From contig NZ_JAGKSQ010000005.1 in assembly GCF_017939705.1 (NCBI RefSeq), forward strand, positions 124,001 to 188,000: a stretch of DNA of 64,000 bases. Direction: 5' to 3'. The position numbers and the translations under genes were made by a program. The notes below the pieces were generated by a model, which was not told the origin of the DNA, searched no databases, and saw only the letters and a program-made list of their open reading frames with translations. Shown piece after piece: positions 41,275 to 51,141 of the stretch. Numbering within the stretch: position 1 is the stretch's first letter; each line of letters opens with the position of its first letter. The DNA comes from Halalkalibacter suaedae (lineage in GTDB: Bacteria; Bacillota; Bacilli; Bacillales; Bacillaceae_D).

Positions 41275-42201
41275 TTATGCTAGTTTTTCAGTGGACACAC
41301 CGAGTACTAACTTTGGATGTATGATACTGGAAAAGGCTCCATCTGGTGATAGTTCCTTGTCCTGTAATCCTAGCAATACATTTGCTGTCTCAAACGTCTC
41401 TTTTTGATAATATACTTTTATTTTGTCTGGTCTTAATGCCGTAAGAAAAGGCGATGATTGCCCTATTACGCGGTATGGAACAATCGTTGCAATGTCCATT
41501 AATTGAGAACGAGTGTCTGTGTCCTGATCACCAATACCTTCATGAAAATGTAACAGTTGGTCTACTTGCTCTTTTTTAAAATAAGGGTGTAATAATTTCG
41601 CCTCAATAATCATTACTGGTTTTTTTGTTAATGGATCACTTAGTTGATTCCCACTATCTAATAAGCCCTTCGTTCGAAATGTATATCCTGCTAGTGAGAT
41701 ATCCACTTCGACTAACTGATCGTACTGAACCTTCTTCATTTCAATATCTGTAAATCGATGTTTAGAAAAATACCATAATAACGGAAATCCTAGACAGACA
41801 AAAATCCAACTTATTCCACTACCGAAACCACTATTCACTTTCACAATTCCTTTAAGAATCTCCGTTTCCGATTGCCAAAAGAAATGTAATGCGAAAAGAC
41901 CACCGCCGGTCATAAAGGCAACAAAATAAAACATCAACAAGCCTTGTAGAAAATAACGAAACCTCTTATACCCATAAGCGATAACGACAATGAGCATTGA
42001 ATATACTAATTTCATCCAAGGCTCATAGAACATCCAAGAAAAAGGAGTAAACATCAAGAAAACAACAAGTGATGCAACAAAAGCAGCTAGGATCATACGA
42101 ATGTGATGAAAACGACGCTTCAATACTAGAGACGTTAGAGCAATAAGTAAATAGTCAATACATAGATTTAGAAACCAAATCACATCAATATATAAGGTCA
42201 T
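41275..42201 (-). CDS. spoIIGA: Pro-SigE processing aspartic protease SpoIIGA
   Basis: 308 residues. Five N-terminal membrane segments (from [20 protein letters not shown] to about residue 150) and a cytoplasmic retroviral-like aspartic protease domain with the active [13 protein letters not shown]. It is activated at the septum by SpoIIR from the forespore and cleaves pro-SigE. Start ATG 42199-42201 ([10 protein letters not shown]) matches B. subtilis, with TGAGGAT upstream; the open frame extends 21 codons further. Confidence 0.94.
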   Translation of the reverse strand: MTLYIDVIWFLNLCIDYLLIALTSLVLKRRFHHIRMILAAFVASLVVFLMFTPFSWMFYEPWMKLVYSMLIVVIAYGYKRFRYFLQGLLMFYFVAFMTGGGLFALHFFWQSETEILKGIVKVNSGFGSGISWIFVCLGFPLLWYFSKHRFTDIEMKKVQYDQLVEVDISLAGYTFRTKGLLDSGNQLSDPLTKKPVMIIEAKLLHPYFKKEQVDQLLHFHEGIGDQDTDTRSQLMDIATIVPYRVIGQSSPFLTALRPDKIKVYYQKETFETANVLLGLQDKELSPDGAFSSIIHPKLVLGVSTEKLA

Positions 42202-42231
42202 AGCTATCCTCACATCCATCGATTTAAAACA

Positions 42232-42264
42232 AGTATATCTCCATTCTATTACGAAGTCTGTCAC
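42232..42264 (-). promoter_or_regulatory. Candidate Spo0A-type spoIIG promoter with long spacer
   Basis: GTGACA (42259-42264) and TATACT (42232-42237) are separated by 21 nt. The B. subtilis spoIIG promoter has similarly overspaced elements (22 nt) and needs Spo0A. A TTGTCATGAA just upstream loosely resembles a 0A box; no clean TTGTCGAA is seen. Confidence 0.4.
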
Positions 42265-42341
42265 TTCATGACAAGCTGAAGGGGGTTATTTTTAGAGATT
42301 TTAAGTTAAATTGTCAGCTAGCCCCTTTGGGAAATATTGAA

Positions 42342-42381
42342 CAAAAAAATGTCCTAAAAGGAAAAACCCTTTTAGGACATT
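42342..42381 (-). terminator. Intrinsic terminator after ftsZ
   Basis: Perfect 14-bp arms AATGTCCTAAAAGG (42348-42361) / CCTTTTAGGACATT (42368-42381), then TTTTTGTTC on the minus strand. It separates the division cluster from spoIIGA. Confidence 0.92.
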
Positions 42382-42388
42382 CGAAAGA

Positions 42389-43513
42389 TTATCGATTACG
42401 ATTACGTCTATTTCTAAGAAACGTAGGAATATCTAATGTGTCAGTGCTTTCAGTCGATACTGGTTGAGAAGAACGTGGTTCCTTTTGAGGCTCTTCTGCT
42501 AGTGGTTTAGATTGTGTTACCTTCGTCTTTTGCGGAAGTGAACGAGAAGATGGATTTTCATTTTCCTCAAATCCTGTTGCAATAACCGTAACGACAATCT
42601 CGTCTTTTAAATCCTCATTAATAACAGAACCAAAGATCATGTTAACCTCAGCATCAGAAGCTGCTGAAACAATCTCTGCTGCTTCATGAACTTCATAGAG
42701 AGATAAATTCGCTCCACCAGTGATATTCATTAAGACACCTTGTGCACCGTCAACAGATGTTTCAAGTAACGGACTTGAAATCGCCTTTTTAGCTGCTTCA
42801 CTCGCACGGTTTTCACCTGTAGCAACACCGATTCCCATCAATGCAGACCCTTTTTCACTCATAATTGTTTTCACATCAGCAAAATCAAGGTTAATAAGTC
42901 CAGGAACTGCAATTAGATCAGAAATACCTTGTACACCTTGACGAAGAACATTGTCTGCTTCTCTAAACGCCTCAAGCATTGGTGTATTCTTATCGACAAT
43001 TTCAAGGAGACGATCATTTGGAATAACGATTAATGTATCGACTTTTTCTTTTAATGCAGCAATACCTGTTGCAGCATGAGTTGAACGTTTTCTACCTTCA
43101 AATGTAAATGGTCTCGTTACAACACCAACGGTCAAAGCTCCAAGTTCTCGAGCAACTTCAGCAATAACAGGTGCTGCTCCAGTACCAGTACCACCGCCCA
43201 TACCAGCTGTGATAAAGACCATATCTGCACCTTGAAGGACTTCTTCTAATTGTTCTCTGCTTTCTTCTGCTGCCTTTTTACCGATATCAGGGTTCGCTCC
43301 AGCACCAAGACCTCGTGTTAGTTTTCCACCTAATTGAAGTTTCGCTTCAGCCTTTGATAGGTGCAGGGCCTGAGCATCAGTATTTACAGCAATAAATTCA
43401 ACCCCTTGTAGTCCGTTCTCAATCATTCGGTTCACGGCATTGCTTCCGCCACCACCAACACCAATGACTTTTATTTGTGCTAATTGATCCATATCCATTT
43501 CAAACTCTAACAT
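42389..43513 (-). CDS. ftsZ: Cell division GTPase FtsZ
   Basis: 374 residues. GTP-binding [13 protein letters not shown] and tubulin signature [13 protein letters not shown], synergy loop [11 protein letters not shown] with catalytic Asp, a polar linker (about 316-355) and the C-terminal [14 protein letters not shown], which contains the conserved FtsA/SepF/ZapA-binding peptide. Polymerises into the Z ring. AGGAGG precedes the ATG. 38 nt after ftsA. Confidence 0.98.
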   Translation of the reverse strand: MLEFEMDMDQLAQIKVIGVGGGGSNAVNRMIENGLQGVEFIAVNTDAQALHLSKAEAKLQLGGKLTRGLGAGANPDIGKKAAEESREQLEEVLQGADMVFITAGMGGGTGTGAAPVIAEVARELGALTVGVVTRPFTFEGRKRSTHAATGIAALKEKVDTLIVIPNDRLLEIVDKNTPMLEAFREADNVLRQGVQGISDLIAVPGLINLDFADVKTIMSEKGSALMGIGVATGENRASEAAKKAISSPLLETSVDGAQGVLMNITGGANLSLYEVHEAAEIVSAASDAEVNMIFGSVINEDLKDEIVVTVIATGFEENENPSSRSLPQKTKVTQSKPLAEEPQKEPRSSQPVSTESTDTLDIPTFLRNRRNRNR

Positions 43514-43551
43514 GTAAGATCCTCCTAATTAAACTAGATGACTACTTCCTT

Positions 43552-44829
43552 TTATTCAAAAAATACTTTAAAAAGGTTTTTCATTTTCCCTTTTGTTTTC
43601 GGTTTTGTTTCAATTTCATTTGAAGATTTGACTTGTTTTTGCTTTGGTTCGTATGATGTCTCTGCATTACTAACAGAGGCAGCCACTTCTTTTCCTTGGA
43701 TCTTCACATTTTTGTACGCAAACTGAATTAATCCAACACCAGCTGTATATTGAGGCTCACGTACACCTAAATAATCTGGCATAGCCATTCTAACATTTCC
43801 TTGTAAAAGTTCATTAGCAAGTTCAAGAATACCAGGCATCATTACCGTTCCACCAGTCAACACATACCCACTTGGAAAGTCTCGATAACCAAGGCGTAAG
43901 ATTTCACGATAAATCAACTCGAAAATTTCTTCAACTCTTGGTTCAATGATGTGTGCGAGTTCTTCCTGTGTACATTCTACCCCATCAGCTCGTCCAATTG
44001 TTGCGATTTTAAATCGCTCCTCTACAGAGGCATCATCAATATATGCATGGCCATGTTTAACTTTGATACGCTCAGCTTCTTCGGTAGACGTACGCAGTCC
44101 AACAGCGATATCATTTGTAATATGATCTCCACCTACAGGTACGACAGAAGAATTTTGAAGTGTTCCTTGCTCGAAAATGGAGACAGTAACAGAACCCCCG
44201 CCAATATCAATTAAACAAACACCTAAATTCTTTTCATCCTTTGAAACGGCTACGGAGCCAGTTGCTAATGGCTGAAGGCACATATCTGCTACTTGTAGGC
44301 CTGCTCGTTCTACACAGCGATACAGATTATGTAAAACCGTTTTTGAACCAGTAATAATGGTCCCTTCCATTTCTAATCTAACACCAATCATCCCTCGAGG
44401 ATCATTAATTTCATCGAGTCCATCAACAATAAACTGTTTTGGAATAACATCTATCACTTCTCGCTCTGGTGGAATTGAGACAACCTGTGCTGCATCAATT
44501 ACTCTTGCGATATCTTCATCACCAATTTCTCGATCCTGGCTCGAAACAGCGACAACACCGTGACATGGTTGTAATTGAATATGGTTTCCATTTACACCGA
44601 CAATGACTTGTTTTACTTGAAGACCAACCATTCTTTCAGCCTGATCAACTGCTCTTCGAATAGACTGAACCGTCTCATCGATATCAACAATGGCTCCCTT
44701 TTTTATTCCTTCAGAGTTTGATTTACCGACTCCAATAATATTCATTGTACCATTTGACATTTCCCCAATGATCACTCTGACATTGGATGTACCGATGTCT
44801 AAACTTACGTAAATCTCGTTGCTGTTCAC
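43552..44829 (-). CDS. ftsA: Cell division protein FtsA
   Basis: 425 residues, actin/Hsp70 fold: SLDIGTSNVRVIIGE phosphate 1, a SHS2 (1C) subdomain, LIDIGGGSVTVSIF phosphate 2, VLTGGTVMMPGI adenosine motif, a Lys-rich linker and the C-terminal amphipathic membrane helix KGKMKNLFKVFFE. Tethers FtsZ to the membrane. GTG start with GGGAGGTG upstream. A SigH promoter lies about 100 nt upstream. Confidence 0.97.
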   Translation of the reverse strand: MNSNEIYVSLDIGTSNVRVIIGEMSNGTMNIIGVGKSNSEGIKKGAIVDIDETVQSIRRAVDQAERMVGLQVKQVIVGVNGNHIQLQPCHGVVAVSSQDREIGDEDIARVIDAAQVVSIPPEREVIDVIPKQFIVDGLDEINDPRGMIGVRLEMEGTIITGSKTVLHNLYRCVERAGLQVADMCLQPLATGSVAVSKDEKNLGVCLIDIGGGSVTVSIFEQGTLQNSSVVPVGGDHITNDIAVGLRTSTEEAERIKVKHGHAYIDDASVEERFKIATIGRADGVECTQEELAHIIEPRVEEIFELIYREILRLGYRDFPSGYVLTGGTVMMPGILELANELLQGNVRMAMPDYLGVREPQYTAGVGLIQFAYKNVKIQGKEVAASVSNAETSYEPKQKQVKSSNEIETKPKTKGKMKNLFKVFFE

Positions 44830-44931
44830 TCTATGGCACCTCCCTGTGTAATCAATCGCGTCATTTGATCAGATTACCGCTCAAAATTTCGTTAAATCTA
44901 TCAAATCTTTAAAAAACGATAGTTTATAGAC

Positions 44932-44960
44932 ATATTCAACATTAGGAGCCGTTATCCTTT
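44932..44960 (-). promoter_or_regulatory. SigH promoter of ftsA-ftsZ
   Basis: On the minus strand AAAGGATAA (44952-44960) and GTTGAATAT (44932-44940) are separated by 11 nt and match RNAGGAWWW-N11/12-RNNGAATWW at every defined position. B. subtilis ftsAZ has a SigH promoter that raises FtsZ at the onset of sporulation. Confidence 0.8.
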
Positions 44961-45018
44961 TAAATTCGCTGATTTTCTTACTTTTTTATTTTGTTTTATT
45001 TTCTTTTAGATTTTACGT

Positions 45019-45375
45019 TTATTTTTCAATTTGTTGTTTTGCCTGCGACTTAGCTAATACCATCCTGCGGATTACCGCAATATTATTAAAGAGACGAACA
45101 CCAAAAGCAAAAATAGCTGCTAAATATAAGTCTACACCAAGATGAACGCCTAGAAAAGCTAAACATGCAGCTAAAATGATATTAAAGAAAAAACCAGAAA
45201 TAAATACATCGGAATCAAACGTTTCTTGCAAGTTTGCCCGGATCCCACCAAACAATGTGTCTAATGCTGCAAGAACAGCTATCGACAGATAATTTGTATA
45301 CTCATCAGGTACACGAAATTCTGTTATTAATCCAAGTAAAACCCCTATTAGTAGTCCAAAAAAAGGTAACCACAT
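45019..45375 (-). CDS. sbp: Small basic protein Sbp (DUF1290 membrane protein)
   Basis: 118 residues with three to four hydrophobic segments, beginning MWLPFFGLLIGVLLGLITEF, and AALDTLFGGIRANLQETFDSD, the DUF1290 signature. Function unknown; always next to ylxX and ftsA in Bacillaceae. AGGAGG lies rather far (12 nt) from the ATG. The following 189 nt to ftsA hold the SigH promoter. Confidence 0.9.
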   Translation of the reverse strand: MWLPFFGLLIGVLLGLITEFRVPDEYTNYLSIAVLAALDTLFGGIRANLQETFDSDVFISGFFFNIILAACLAFLGVHLGVDLYLAAIFAFGVRLFNNIAVIRRMVLAKSQAKQQIEK

Positions 45376-45382
45376 ACGAGTA

Positions 45383-46090
45383 TTAGTCCTCCTTCACTTC
45401 TTTCATATACCTTACACGAGGTGTTTGATCAAAACCGGGCAACTGAATTTCATCAACAATCTCTATCGTCATTGTAAATCCTTCAATTTCAAGAAAATCC
45501 ATTGAAGCTGAAACTAGCATTTGGTTATGTAATCTTTCTGCTGAATCTGAAAGGACTTTAACTTCTATTGGTAGAGGGGGTAAGCGACGGTTATTTAAAT
45601 AAGTCATCTTATTTACTTCCCTAAAAGCAGAAGTTGTAATCATACGCTCATTCCCTACTGCCACTCCTGTTGCACCATAAATATTTAATTCATTTACTAA
45701 ATACCTAAATAATTCTGCAGAGGGAAGAAACCGATCTTGGCCTAAATAATAGTCGTTATAAAGTGAATCGATTTTTATGACGATTCCTGGACCAATTTGT
45801 TCAGATAGACCAGCTGATTCTCGAAGCTCTGCAATCTGTCTTTCAAGCACATCCGTTATATTACCATCTTGTTCATCAACTGATTGCTTATATTCATCAA
45901 GTACTGATTGGATGTTAGAAATCTCGGAATACAGCTGTTGTTTTTTTTCTTGTTCTACAAGCAGTTCTGCTCTAAGTTCCCTTATATCACGAGTATCCCT
46001 AGTAACTGGTTCTTGAGTCGTTTGAAATTGAATGGCTAACATAAATCCAATTACAAAGGTAACAATGGCAAAAACCCATTTTATTTTCAT
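45383..46090 (-). CDS. ylxX: DUF881 protein YlxX
   Basis: 235 residues: one N-terminal transmembrane helix (WVFAIVTFVIGFMLAIQF), a coiled coil (about 35-80) and the extracellular DUF881 domain (GPGIVIKIDS, YLVNELNIYGATGVAVGNERM, APFVI-like core). Function unknown, possibly a division-site envelope protein given context. ATG at 46088-46090 is chosen over an adjacent TTG. Paralogue of ylxW, which directly precedes it. Confidence 0.87.
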   Translation of the reverse strand: MKIKWVFAIVTFVIGFMLAIQFQTTQEPVTRDTRDIRELRAELLVEQEKKQQLYSEISNIQSVLDEYKQSVDEQDGNITDVLERQIAELRESAGLSEQIGPGIVIKIDSLYNDYYLGQDRFLPSAELFRYLVNELNIYGATGVAVGNERMITTSAFREVNKMTYLNNRRLPPLPIEVKVLSDSAERLHNQMLVSASMDFLEIEGFTMTIEIVDEIQLPGFDQTPRVRYMKEVKED

Positions 46091-46094
46091 CAAC

Positions 46095-46820
46095 TCACCC
46101 TCTTTCTGAAAAATGAGGGTCTAGAATAACAGAACTTTTTCTTTGGATTCGGACACTAATTTCATCATTAAGCAATTGAGTCTGCACCCCTCCTGGTATA
46201 GTGAGTGCCGATTCTAACAATGGGGCATCTCCAATTGCAGTAATAACAAATGGGGCAGATGATGTATTTCCATCAACTCGAATGACTGGTCCCGTACATT
46301 GAATATACGATTCCTGATTCAAGCGATAGCCATTAATTGCAATCGCCTCGGCACCAGCTACGAATAACTCATGCACGACTCTTTGAATATGAAATTCATG
46401 AACAATATAATTATTTGGGTCAGCCCCGTCCGGCACATAATCAGAATCCTCTAATGAAATTTCAATTCCAGGACCCTCTACAGTTACATCACCAACAATT
46501 TTTCTCAATCTCTCTAGATCTTCTAGTAAATTATTGGCTTTCGCTTCTTGCTCAGCATTAAGTGAAGCCACGTCCTCTTCTAACTCCCTCACTTGACTCT
46601 GATACAAACGAAGGTCTTCTTGTAACTTCCTATTCGCCGTTTGCTCCATTATAATTTGATTACGTAATTCGTCTTCTCTTTCCCATTGCCTTTCATATCC
46701 TGGTGCAAGCGTATCACTTTTTTCACTGGTCATCTCATAATTAAGTGCAAGTATAAAACCAGTAATAAGCAAGACGAAGGCTAACACGACATGTTTACCC
46801 TTCACCTTCAATGTCTTCAT
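46095..46820 (-). CDS. ylxW: DUF881 protein YlxW
   Basis: 241 residues with the same design as YlxX: N-terminal membrane helix (VVLAFVLLITGFILALNYE), coiled coil with heptads (about 45-110) and DUF881 (GPGIEISLEDSDY, ELFVAGAEAIAINGYRL, SAPFVITAIGD). Probably arose by tandem duplication with ylxX. Start overlaps the 3' end of divIB by 26 nt. Confidence 0.87.
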   Translation of the reverse strand: MKTLKVKGKHVVLAFVLLITGFILALNYEMTSEKSDTLAPGYERQWEREDELRNQIIMEQTANRKLQEDLRLYQSQVRELEEDVASLNAEQEAKANNLLEDLERLRKIVGDVTVEGPGIEISLEDSDYVPDGADPNNYIVHEFHIQRVVHELFVAGAEAIAINGYRLNQESYIQCTGPVIRVDGNTSSAPFVITAIGDAPLLESALTIPGGVQTQLLNDEISVRIQRKSSVILDPHFSERG

Positions 46821-47574
46821 CCTCCTCTGTTGTCAAATCTTCAAAATAAGGACTCATTTTCATATGAAGAATTCCTTTTTTCTCTGGATTAATTTCATTT
46901 ACAATTGTCGGGTATGCTAGCATATTCTCATGGAACCCCTGAATGGACGTATGTACCTCAATTCCATCTGTCATAAATAGAACCAATGACAGTGGGTCGG
47001 TTTCAGTCGGTTGATAAATTATTTCTGAAATACGCTCTAATAGCTGACTTGGGAATAACTTAAGCTCTGATGCTATCTCTGTTAGTTCCATCCCCTCTGA
47101 AAAATTAATTAAGATCGGGGCATCCGCTGGTAATTGATCCTCGGCTAATTGATCTAGATATTGGCCTGTTTCAAGAATTGGATAGTATTTTCCCTCAAGA
47201 ACAAGATACCCAATTCGCTCATGTTCACGAACTGTAACCTTAACAGTGTTAGGAATCTGTCTTTCCACCACCGCACTCGCGATTTCTTTGTGATTAGTCA
47301 ACCGGTTCTCAATATTTTCTTTTTCTAAATTCCAAATGCTCGTCCCTAGTGAAAGCTCACCTTGTCGAATGATTTGTTCCTCCGAAAGATGAACATTTCC
47401 TTCCACAACGAAATCTTTAATATGACTTGCAGGAGACTGAAAATAAATAATGCAAAGCAATAGCAGGAAAAAGAAAGATAAAAAAAACAGCAAGCGCCTA
47501 TTAGCACGCTGTTTCCTCTGCTCTTTTAAGGTAGGTATTTTTTCATTTATTGTAACAATCTTTTCCTCACTCAT
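46795..47574 (-). CDS. divIB: Cell division protein DivIB (FtsQ)
   Basis: 259 residues. Basic N-terminal cytoplasmic tail, one membrane helix (RLLFFLSFFFLLLLCIIYF), a POTRA domain (IKDFVVEGNVHLSEEQI), then the beta domain (VRQ-type VREHERIGYLVLEGKYYPIL) and an acidic tail. Part of the FtsL-DivIC-DivIB complex of the divisome. I place the start at ATG 47572-47574 after GGGAG; the TTG nine codons upstream has no RBS. Confidence 0.93.
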   Translation of the reverse strand: MSEEKIVTINEKIPTLKEQRKQRANRRLLFFLSFFFLLLLCIIYFQSPASHIKDFVVEGNVHLSEEQIIRQGELSLGTSIWNLEKENIENRLTNHKEIASAVVERQIPNTVKVTVREHERIGYLVLEGKYYPILETGQYLDQLAEDQLPADAPILINFSEGMELTEIASELKLFPSQLLERISEIIYQPTETDPLSLVLFMTDGIEVHTSIQGFHENMLAYPTIVNEINPEKKGILHMKMSPYFEDLTTEEDEDIEGEG

Positions 47575-47610
47575 TTTTGAACTCTCCCGACTTTCTATCA
47601 ATTACAATGA

Positions 47611-47665
47611 CCTTAAAATGCTATCTTGTTCCCTTCCGCTTTGAAGAAGAAGGAAACAAGATAGC
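47611..47665 (-). terminator. Terminator-like hairpin between murB and divIB
   Basis: 17-bp arms GCTATCTTGTTCCCTTC (47620-47636) / GAAGGAAACAAGATAGC (47649-47665) with one wobble on the minus strand, followed by ATTTTAAGG. Stable but with a short U tract; no promoter is visible in the 45 nt before divIB. Confidence 0.65.
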
Positions 47666-47709
47666 TCACTATTCCTAAATCACAGTAGGTAAGCTTATTA
47701 TATCATATC

Positions 47710-48627
47710 CTACTGGTTATATTTAGGTCTTCCTATCATTTCAACTTCTGTTTCAATATCAATATTATGTTTTTCCTTGATTGTCTTTTGGACGTGCTCA
47801 ATTAAATTCATAACATCCGTTGCTTTTGCATTCTCAACATTCACAATGAAATTTGCATGCACTGGTGAGATTTGAGCTCCACCGATTTGATGGCCTTTTA
47901 ATCCAAGTTCTTCAATTAACTGTCCCGCATAATTAGGTAGTGGGTTTCTAAATACACTTCCACAAGTAGGGTGCTTCCAGGGCTGGGTTTCCCGTCGGTA
48001 ATCTTTATTTGCCTGCATACTTGCCGTTATGTCCTCTTTGTTCCCTTGAACAAGCTGAAAAACCGCTTCAACACATATGCCTTTTTCTTTTTGAAGCCTA
48101 GATGTCCGGTAAGAAAAATCCATATCCTCTGTCTTGATCCACTCTAATCTTCCATCAGGAAACAGCACACGTGCTTCTATTAAGATTTTAGAAATATCAG
48201 ATCCATGTGCTCCTGCATTCATGAACACAGCACCACCAACTGAGCCTGGGATTCCCCCAGCAAACTCTAAGCCAGAAAGTCCTTGCCTGCTTAGTGATGT
48301 GGCTAGTTTTACTAATGGGTATCCGCCCCCAACGTGCACAATATCGCCATTAACTTCTAAATGATCAAGCCCTTTACCCAGCTTCAAAACAACACCCTCT
48401 AGACCGCCATCGTTCACGAGAAGATTCGAGCCACGACCAATAACCCTCCATGGTATCTCCCATTTCTGTATTAATTCCATCAGCCGAACCAAATGGTCAA
48501 TGCTATCAGGTTCTATAAGGACATCCGCAGGTCCCCCAATTCTCCATGTTGTATGGTTGGCTAGTGGCTCCTTTTCTTTTATACGCCCTAGTCTCTCATT
48601 TTTTACTACTTCTAAAAATTCTTCCAT
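47710..48627 (-). CDS. murB: UDP-N-acetylenolpyruvoylglucosamine reductase MurB
   Basis: 305 residues, type IIa-like MurB. FAD-binding [11 protein letters not shown] and [18 protein letters not shown], the catalytic Ser in CGSVFRNP, and the C-terminal Glu in the ETEVEMIG end. Completes UDP-MurNAc synthesis using NADPH. ATG 48625-48627 lies at correct spacing to GAGGGG; an ATG two codons upstream touches it. Confidence 0.95.
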   Translation of the reverse strand: MEEFLEVVKNERLGRIKEKEPLANHTTWRIGGPADVLIEPDSIDHLVRLMELIQKWEIPWRVIGRGSNLLVNDGGLEGVVLKLGKGLDHLEVNGDIVHVGGGYPLVKLATSLSRQGLSGLEFAGGIPGSVGGAVFMNAGAHGSDISKILIEARVLFPDGRLEWIKTEDMDFSYRTSRLQKEKGICVEAVFQLVQGNKEDITASMQANKDYRRETQPWKHPTCGSVFRNPLPNYAGQLIEELGLKGHQIGGAQISPVHANFIVNVENAKATDVMNLIEHVQKTIKEKHNIDIETEVEMIGRPKYNQ

Positions 48628-48657
48628 GTACATCCCCTCATTTCTCTTGGCATGATC

Positions 48658-49755
48658 CTAGTGCTTCCTCGTAAGTTCAGCTAACACGTCATATAAGTTA
48701 GCAGCAGCCTGTGGAATACCTAAGTCTTTTGATGCCAGATGCATTTTTTTCCATACTTGTTCTGAGGTTAAAATTTGATCAATATCAGCCAAAAGCTGTT
48801 TCCCATCCATTTCAGACTCTTTTCGAACAATCGCTGCTCCATTACTAGCTAGAGACTGTGCATTTTTTTCTTGATGGTTATTTGTTACGTACGGACTCGG
48901 TATTAATATACTCGGTAACCCAAGAGATGTGATTTCAGCAAGTGTAGTTGCTCCAGCTCGTGCAACAATTAAATCAATCGCTCCAAGTACATCTGGCATA
49001 TTATGAATAAACGGCTTAATGACAACATTTGCAGGATGTTTATGTTCTTTCATTTTCTCCATTACATGATCAAAATGAACAGAACCCGTCACATACACTA
49101 CTTGGTAGGGCTTTTCTCCTAATTCTCCAATGATTGAAAGAAATCCCTCATTAATTGGTCGTGCTCCTCGACTACCACCAACAATTAATACTGTTTTCTT
49201 TGAAGGATGTAGTTGAAGAGACTGTGCTCCTGCTTGTGCATCAATATCTAACACATCGGAGGCACGTGGATTCCCAGTAAAGATTACTTTCTTATTCGGA
49301 AAATAGTCCTTTGCTTCATCAAAACATATAGCAATCTTATTAACATACTTGCTTAAAAACTTATTTGTTAAACCTGGAACACTGTTCTGCTCATGTATGA
49401 CTGTTGGAATTTTAAGCTTTGCTGCAGCATAAACCACTGGTCCACAAACATATCCACCAGTTCCAATGACAACATCTGGTCTGAATGCTTTAATTAACTG
49501 TTTTGCTCGCTTTGTTCCAGTCAGAAAGCGCGAGACGGTCTTAATATTCTCAAACGAAATCTTCCGTTTGAAACCTGTAATATGAATTGTTTCAAAAGCG
49601 ATTCCTTCTCTGCGTACGAGATCGGATTCAAGCCCTTTTTCTGTTCCTATGTAAAGAATATCTGCTTCCTTATTATTTCGTTTTATCTCTTTAATTAGCG
49701 ATAAGGCTGGGTAGATATGTCCTCCGGTTCCTCCACCACTTACAACTACTCTCAT
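48658..49755 (-). CDS. murG: Undecaprenyl-PP-MurNAc-pentapeptide GlcNAc transferase MurG
   Basis: 365 residues, GT-B fold. [17 protein letters not shown] at the N-terminus, a second G-loop [14 protein letters not shown], and the UDP-GlcNAc site [22 protein letters not shown]. Converts lipid I to lipid II on the inner membrane face. RBS GGAGGG. Separated from spoVE by a terminator and possibly transcribed from its own promoter. Confidence 0.97.
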   Translation of the reverse strand: MRVVVSGGGTGGHIYPALSLIKEIKRNNKEADILYIGTEKGLESDLVRREGIAFETIHITGFKRKISFENIKTVSRFLTGTKRAKQLIKAFRPDVVIGTGGYVCGPVVYAAAKLKIPTVIHEQNSVPGLTNKFLSKYVNKIAICFDEAKDYFPNKKVIFTGNPRASDVLDIDAQAGAQSLQLHPSKKTVLIVGGSRGARPINEGFLSIIGELGEKPYQVVYVTGSVHFDHVMEKMKEHKHPANVVIKPFIHNMPDVLGAIDLIVARAGATTLAEITSLGLPSILIPSPYVTNNHQEKNAQSLASNGAAIVRKESEMDGKQLLADIDQILTSEQVWKKMHLASKDLGIPQAAANLYDVLAELTRKH

Positions 49756-49808
49756 TAGAACCCTCCAAAAAACATTATTTATACCATTTTATCATGAACA
49801 GAACTTGT

Positions 49809-49837
49809 ATTATACATGAAACCTGTGTGATTTCATA
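49809..49837 (-). promoter_or_regulatory. Possible promoter of murG-murB
   Basis: A perfect TATAAT (49809-49814) on the minus strand, after the spoVE terminator; the -35 at 17 nt (TATGAA, 49832-49837) is poor. The terminator just upstream makes a new promoter here plausible. Confidence 0.4.
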
Positions 49838-49881
49838 AAAAAAGAACACGCAAAAAGTCTATGTTCTAGCCTTTTGCATGT
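49838..49881 (-). terminator. Intrinsic terminator after spoVE
   Basis: 10-bp arms ACACGCAAAA (49846-49855) / TTTTGCATGT (49872-49881) with one G-U pair on the minus strand, followed by TCTTTTTTT. Confidence 0.78.
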
Positions 49882-49894
49882 CCGATAAAACTAT

Positions 49895-50995
49895 TTAAAA
49901 TTTTGTATACCTACTAATATTCAAGAGTACACCTATTGAAACAAGCATTAACGTTAAAGATGAACCACCATAACTGAGTAGAGGTAATGTAATCCCGGTT
50001 ACGGGCATTAATCCTGTAACAACCCCAATATTAATCATCACCTGAATGGCGATCATTGAAATAATTCCTACTGCAAGGAAACTTCCAAATAAATCTGGAG
50101 CACCTAATGCTATTTTGATTCCCCTCCATAAGAGGATCCCAAATAAGCACAGAACGATTGTCCCTCCAATAAAACCTAGTTCTTCTGAAAGAATTGCAAA
50201 AATAAAATCTGTTTGCGGTTCTGGAAGATAAAAGTATTTTTGCCTACTTTCACCTAATCCCATTCCCATTAAGCCACCTGGTCCAATCGCATAAAGTGAT
50301 TGAATAATTTGGAATCCACTTCCAAGCGGATCTGACCATGGATCAAGAAATGAGGTGATCCGTTTTATCCGATACGGAGCAGATGCAATTAGCCCCACAA
50401 ATCCAACCAAACCCATGAAGGCGAGCCACCCAAAATGACTAACTCTCGCTCCTGAGACAAAGATCATAATAACACATGTTCCAACCATTACTGCACCTGT
50501 CCCTAAATCAGGTTGTAACATAATCATTCCAAACGCTACCATTACAAGAGAAAGCGATGGCACTAATCCTTTTTTAAATGAAACAATCTTTTTCTGGTTT
50601 TCTGATAAGTATTTTGCTAGAAAAGCAATCATGGCCATTTTCATAAATTCAGAAGGCTGTATCGAGAAGGCACCAATTCCTAACCAACTTCTAGCTCCCC
50701 CCCTGACAAGACCAACCCCTGGTATTAATACAATAATTAATAAAATGAAACAAACAACCACGATAACCTTCGCCCATGTACGCCATGTCCAATAATCCAC
50801 TCTCATCATAAACAACATCGCAATTACCCCAACCCCCGCAAAAAACAATTGTCTCTTTGCGAAGAAAAAGGAATCATCGAAGCGATAATTTGCCCAAGCA
50901 GCACTGGCACTATAAACCATAATGAGTCCAATCACTAGTAACGCAATTGTTGTAAACAAAAGTAAATAGTCTGGTGACGTTCTTGCTTTTGGCAT
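49895..50995 (-). CDS. spoVE: SEDS peptidoglycan glycosyltransferase SpoVE (FtsW family)
   Basis: 366 residues with about ten membrane segments. SEDS signature GMGLGESRQKYFYLPEPQTD, FIFAILSEELGFIGG, and GGARSWLGIGAFSIQPSEFMK with the catalytic-loop Asp region in PDLGTGAV. Position between murD and murG matches B. subtilis spoVE, which works with SpoVD in cortex synthesis; whether it also serves vegetative division cannot be told from sequence. It could equally be called ftsW. Confidence 0.92.
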   Translation of the reverse strand: MPKARTSPDYLLLFTTIALLVIGLIMVYSASAAWANYRFDDSFFFAKRQLFFAGVGVIAMLFMMRVDYWTWRTWAKVIVVVCFILLIIVLIPGVGLVRGGARSWLGIGAFSIQPSEFMKMAMIAFLAKYLSENQKKIVSFKKGLVPSLSLVMVAFGMIMLQPDLGTGAVMVGTCVIMIFVSGARVSHFGWLAFMGLVGFVGLIASAPYRIKRITSFLDPWSDPLGSGFQIIQSLYAIGPGGLMGMGLGESRQKYFYLPEPQTDFIFAILSEELGFIGGTIVLCLFGILLWRGIKIALGAPDLFGSFLAVGIISMIAIQVMINIGVVTGLMPVTGITLPLLSYGGSSLTLMLVSIGVLLNISRYTKF

Positions 50996-51087
50996 GTCAA
51001 CACCTCATCTATATGTAATAAGTATAGGCAGTAGCCAAACTGCAACCCTATATCCTAACCTATGCACTACCCTTGCAAAACATGTCC

Positions 51088-51133
51088 AATAAAAAAGGTT
51101 GTCTCAAGGGAATAATATCTCTTGAAACAACCT
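51088..51133 (-). terminator. Intrinsic terminator after murD
   Basis: 13-nt arms AGGTTGTCTCAAG (51096-51108) / CTTGAAACAACCT (51121-51133), one mismatch, then TTTTTATTG on the minus strand. Confidence 0.82.
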
Positions 51134-51141
51134 CATTTTAA

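Noticed and set aside
45383-46820. ylxX and ylxW as a novel two-gene system
   Set aside because: Both are DUF881 paralogues found at this place in many Bacillaceae; uncharacterised but not new.
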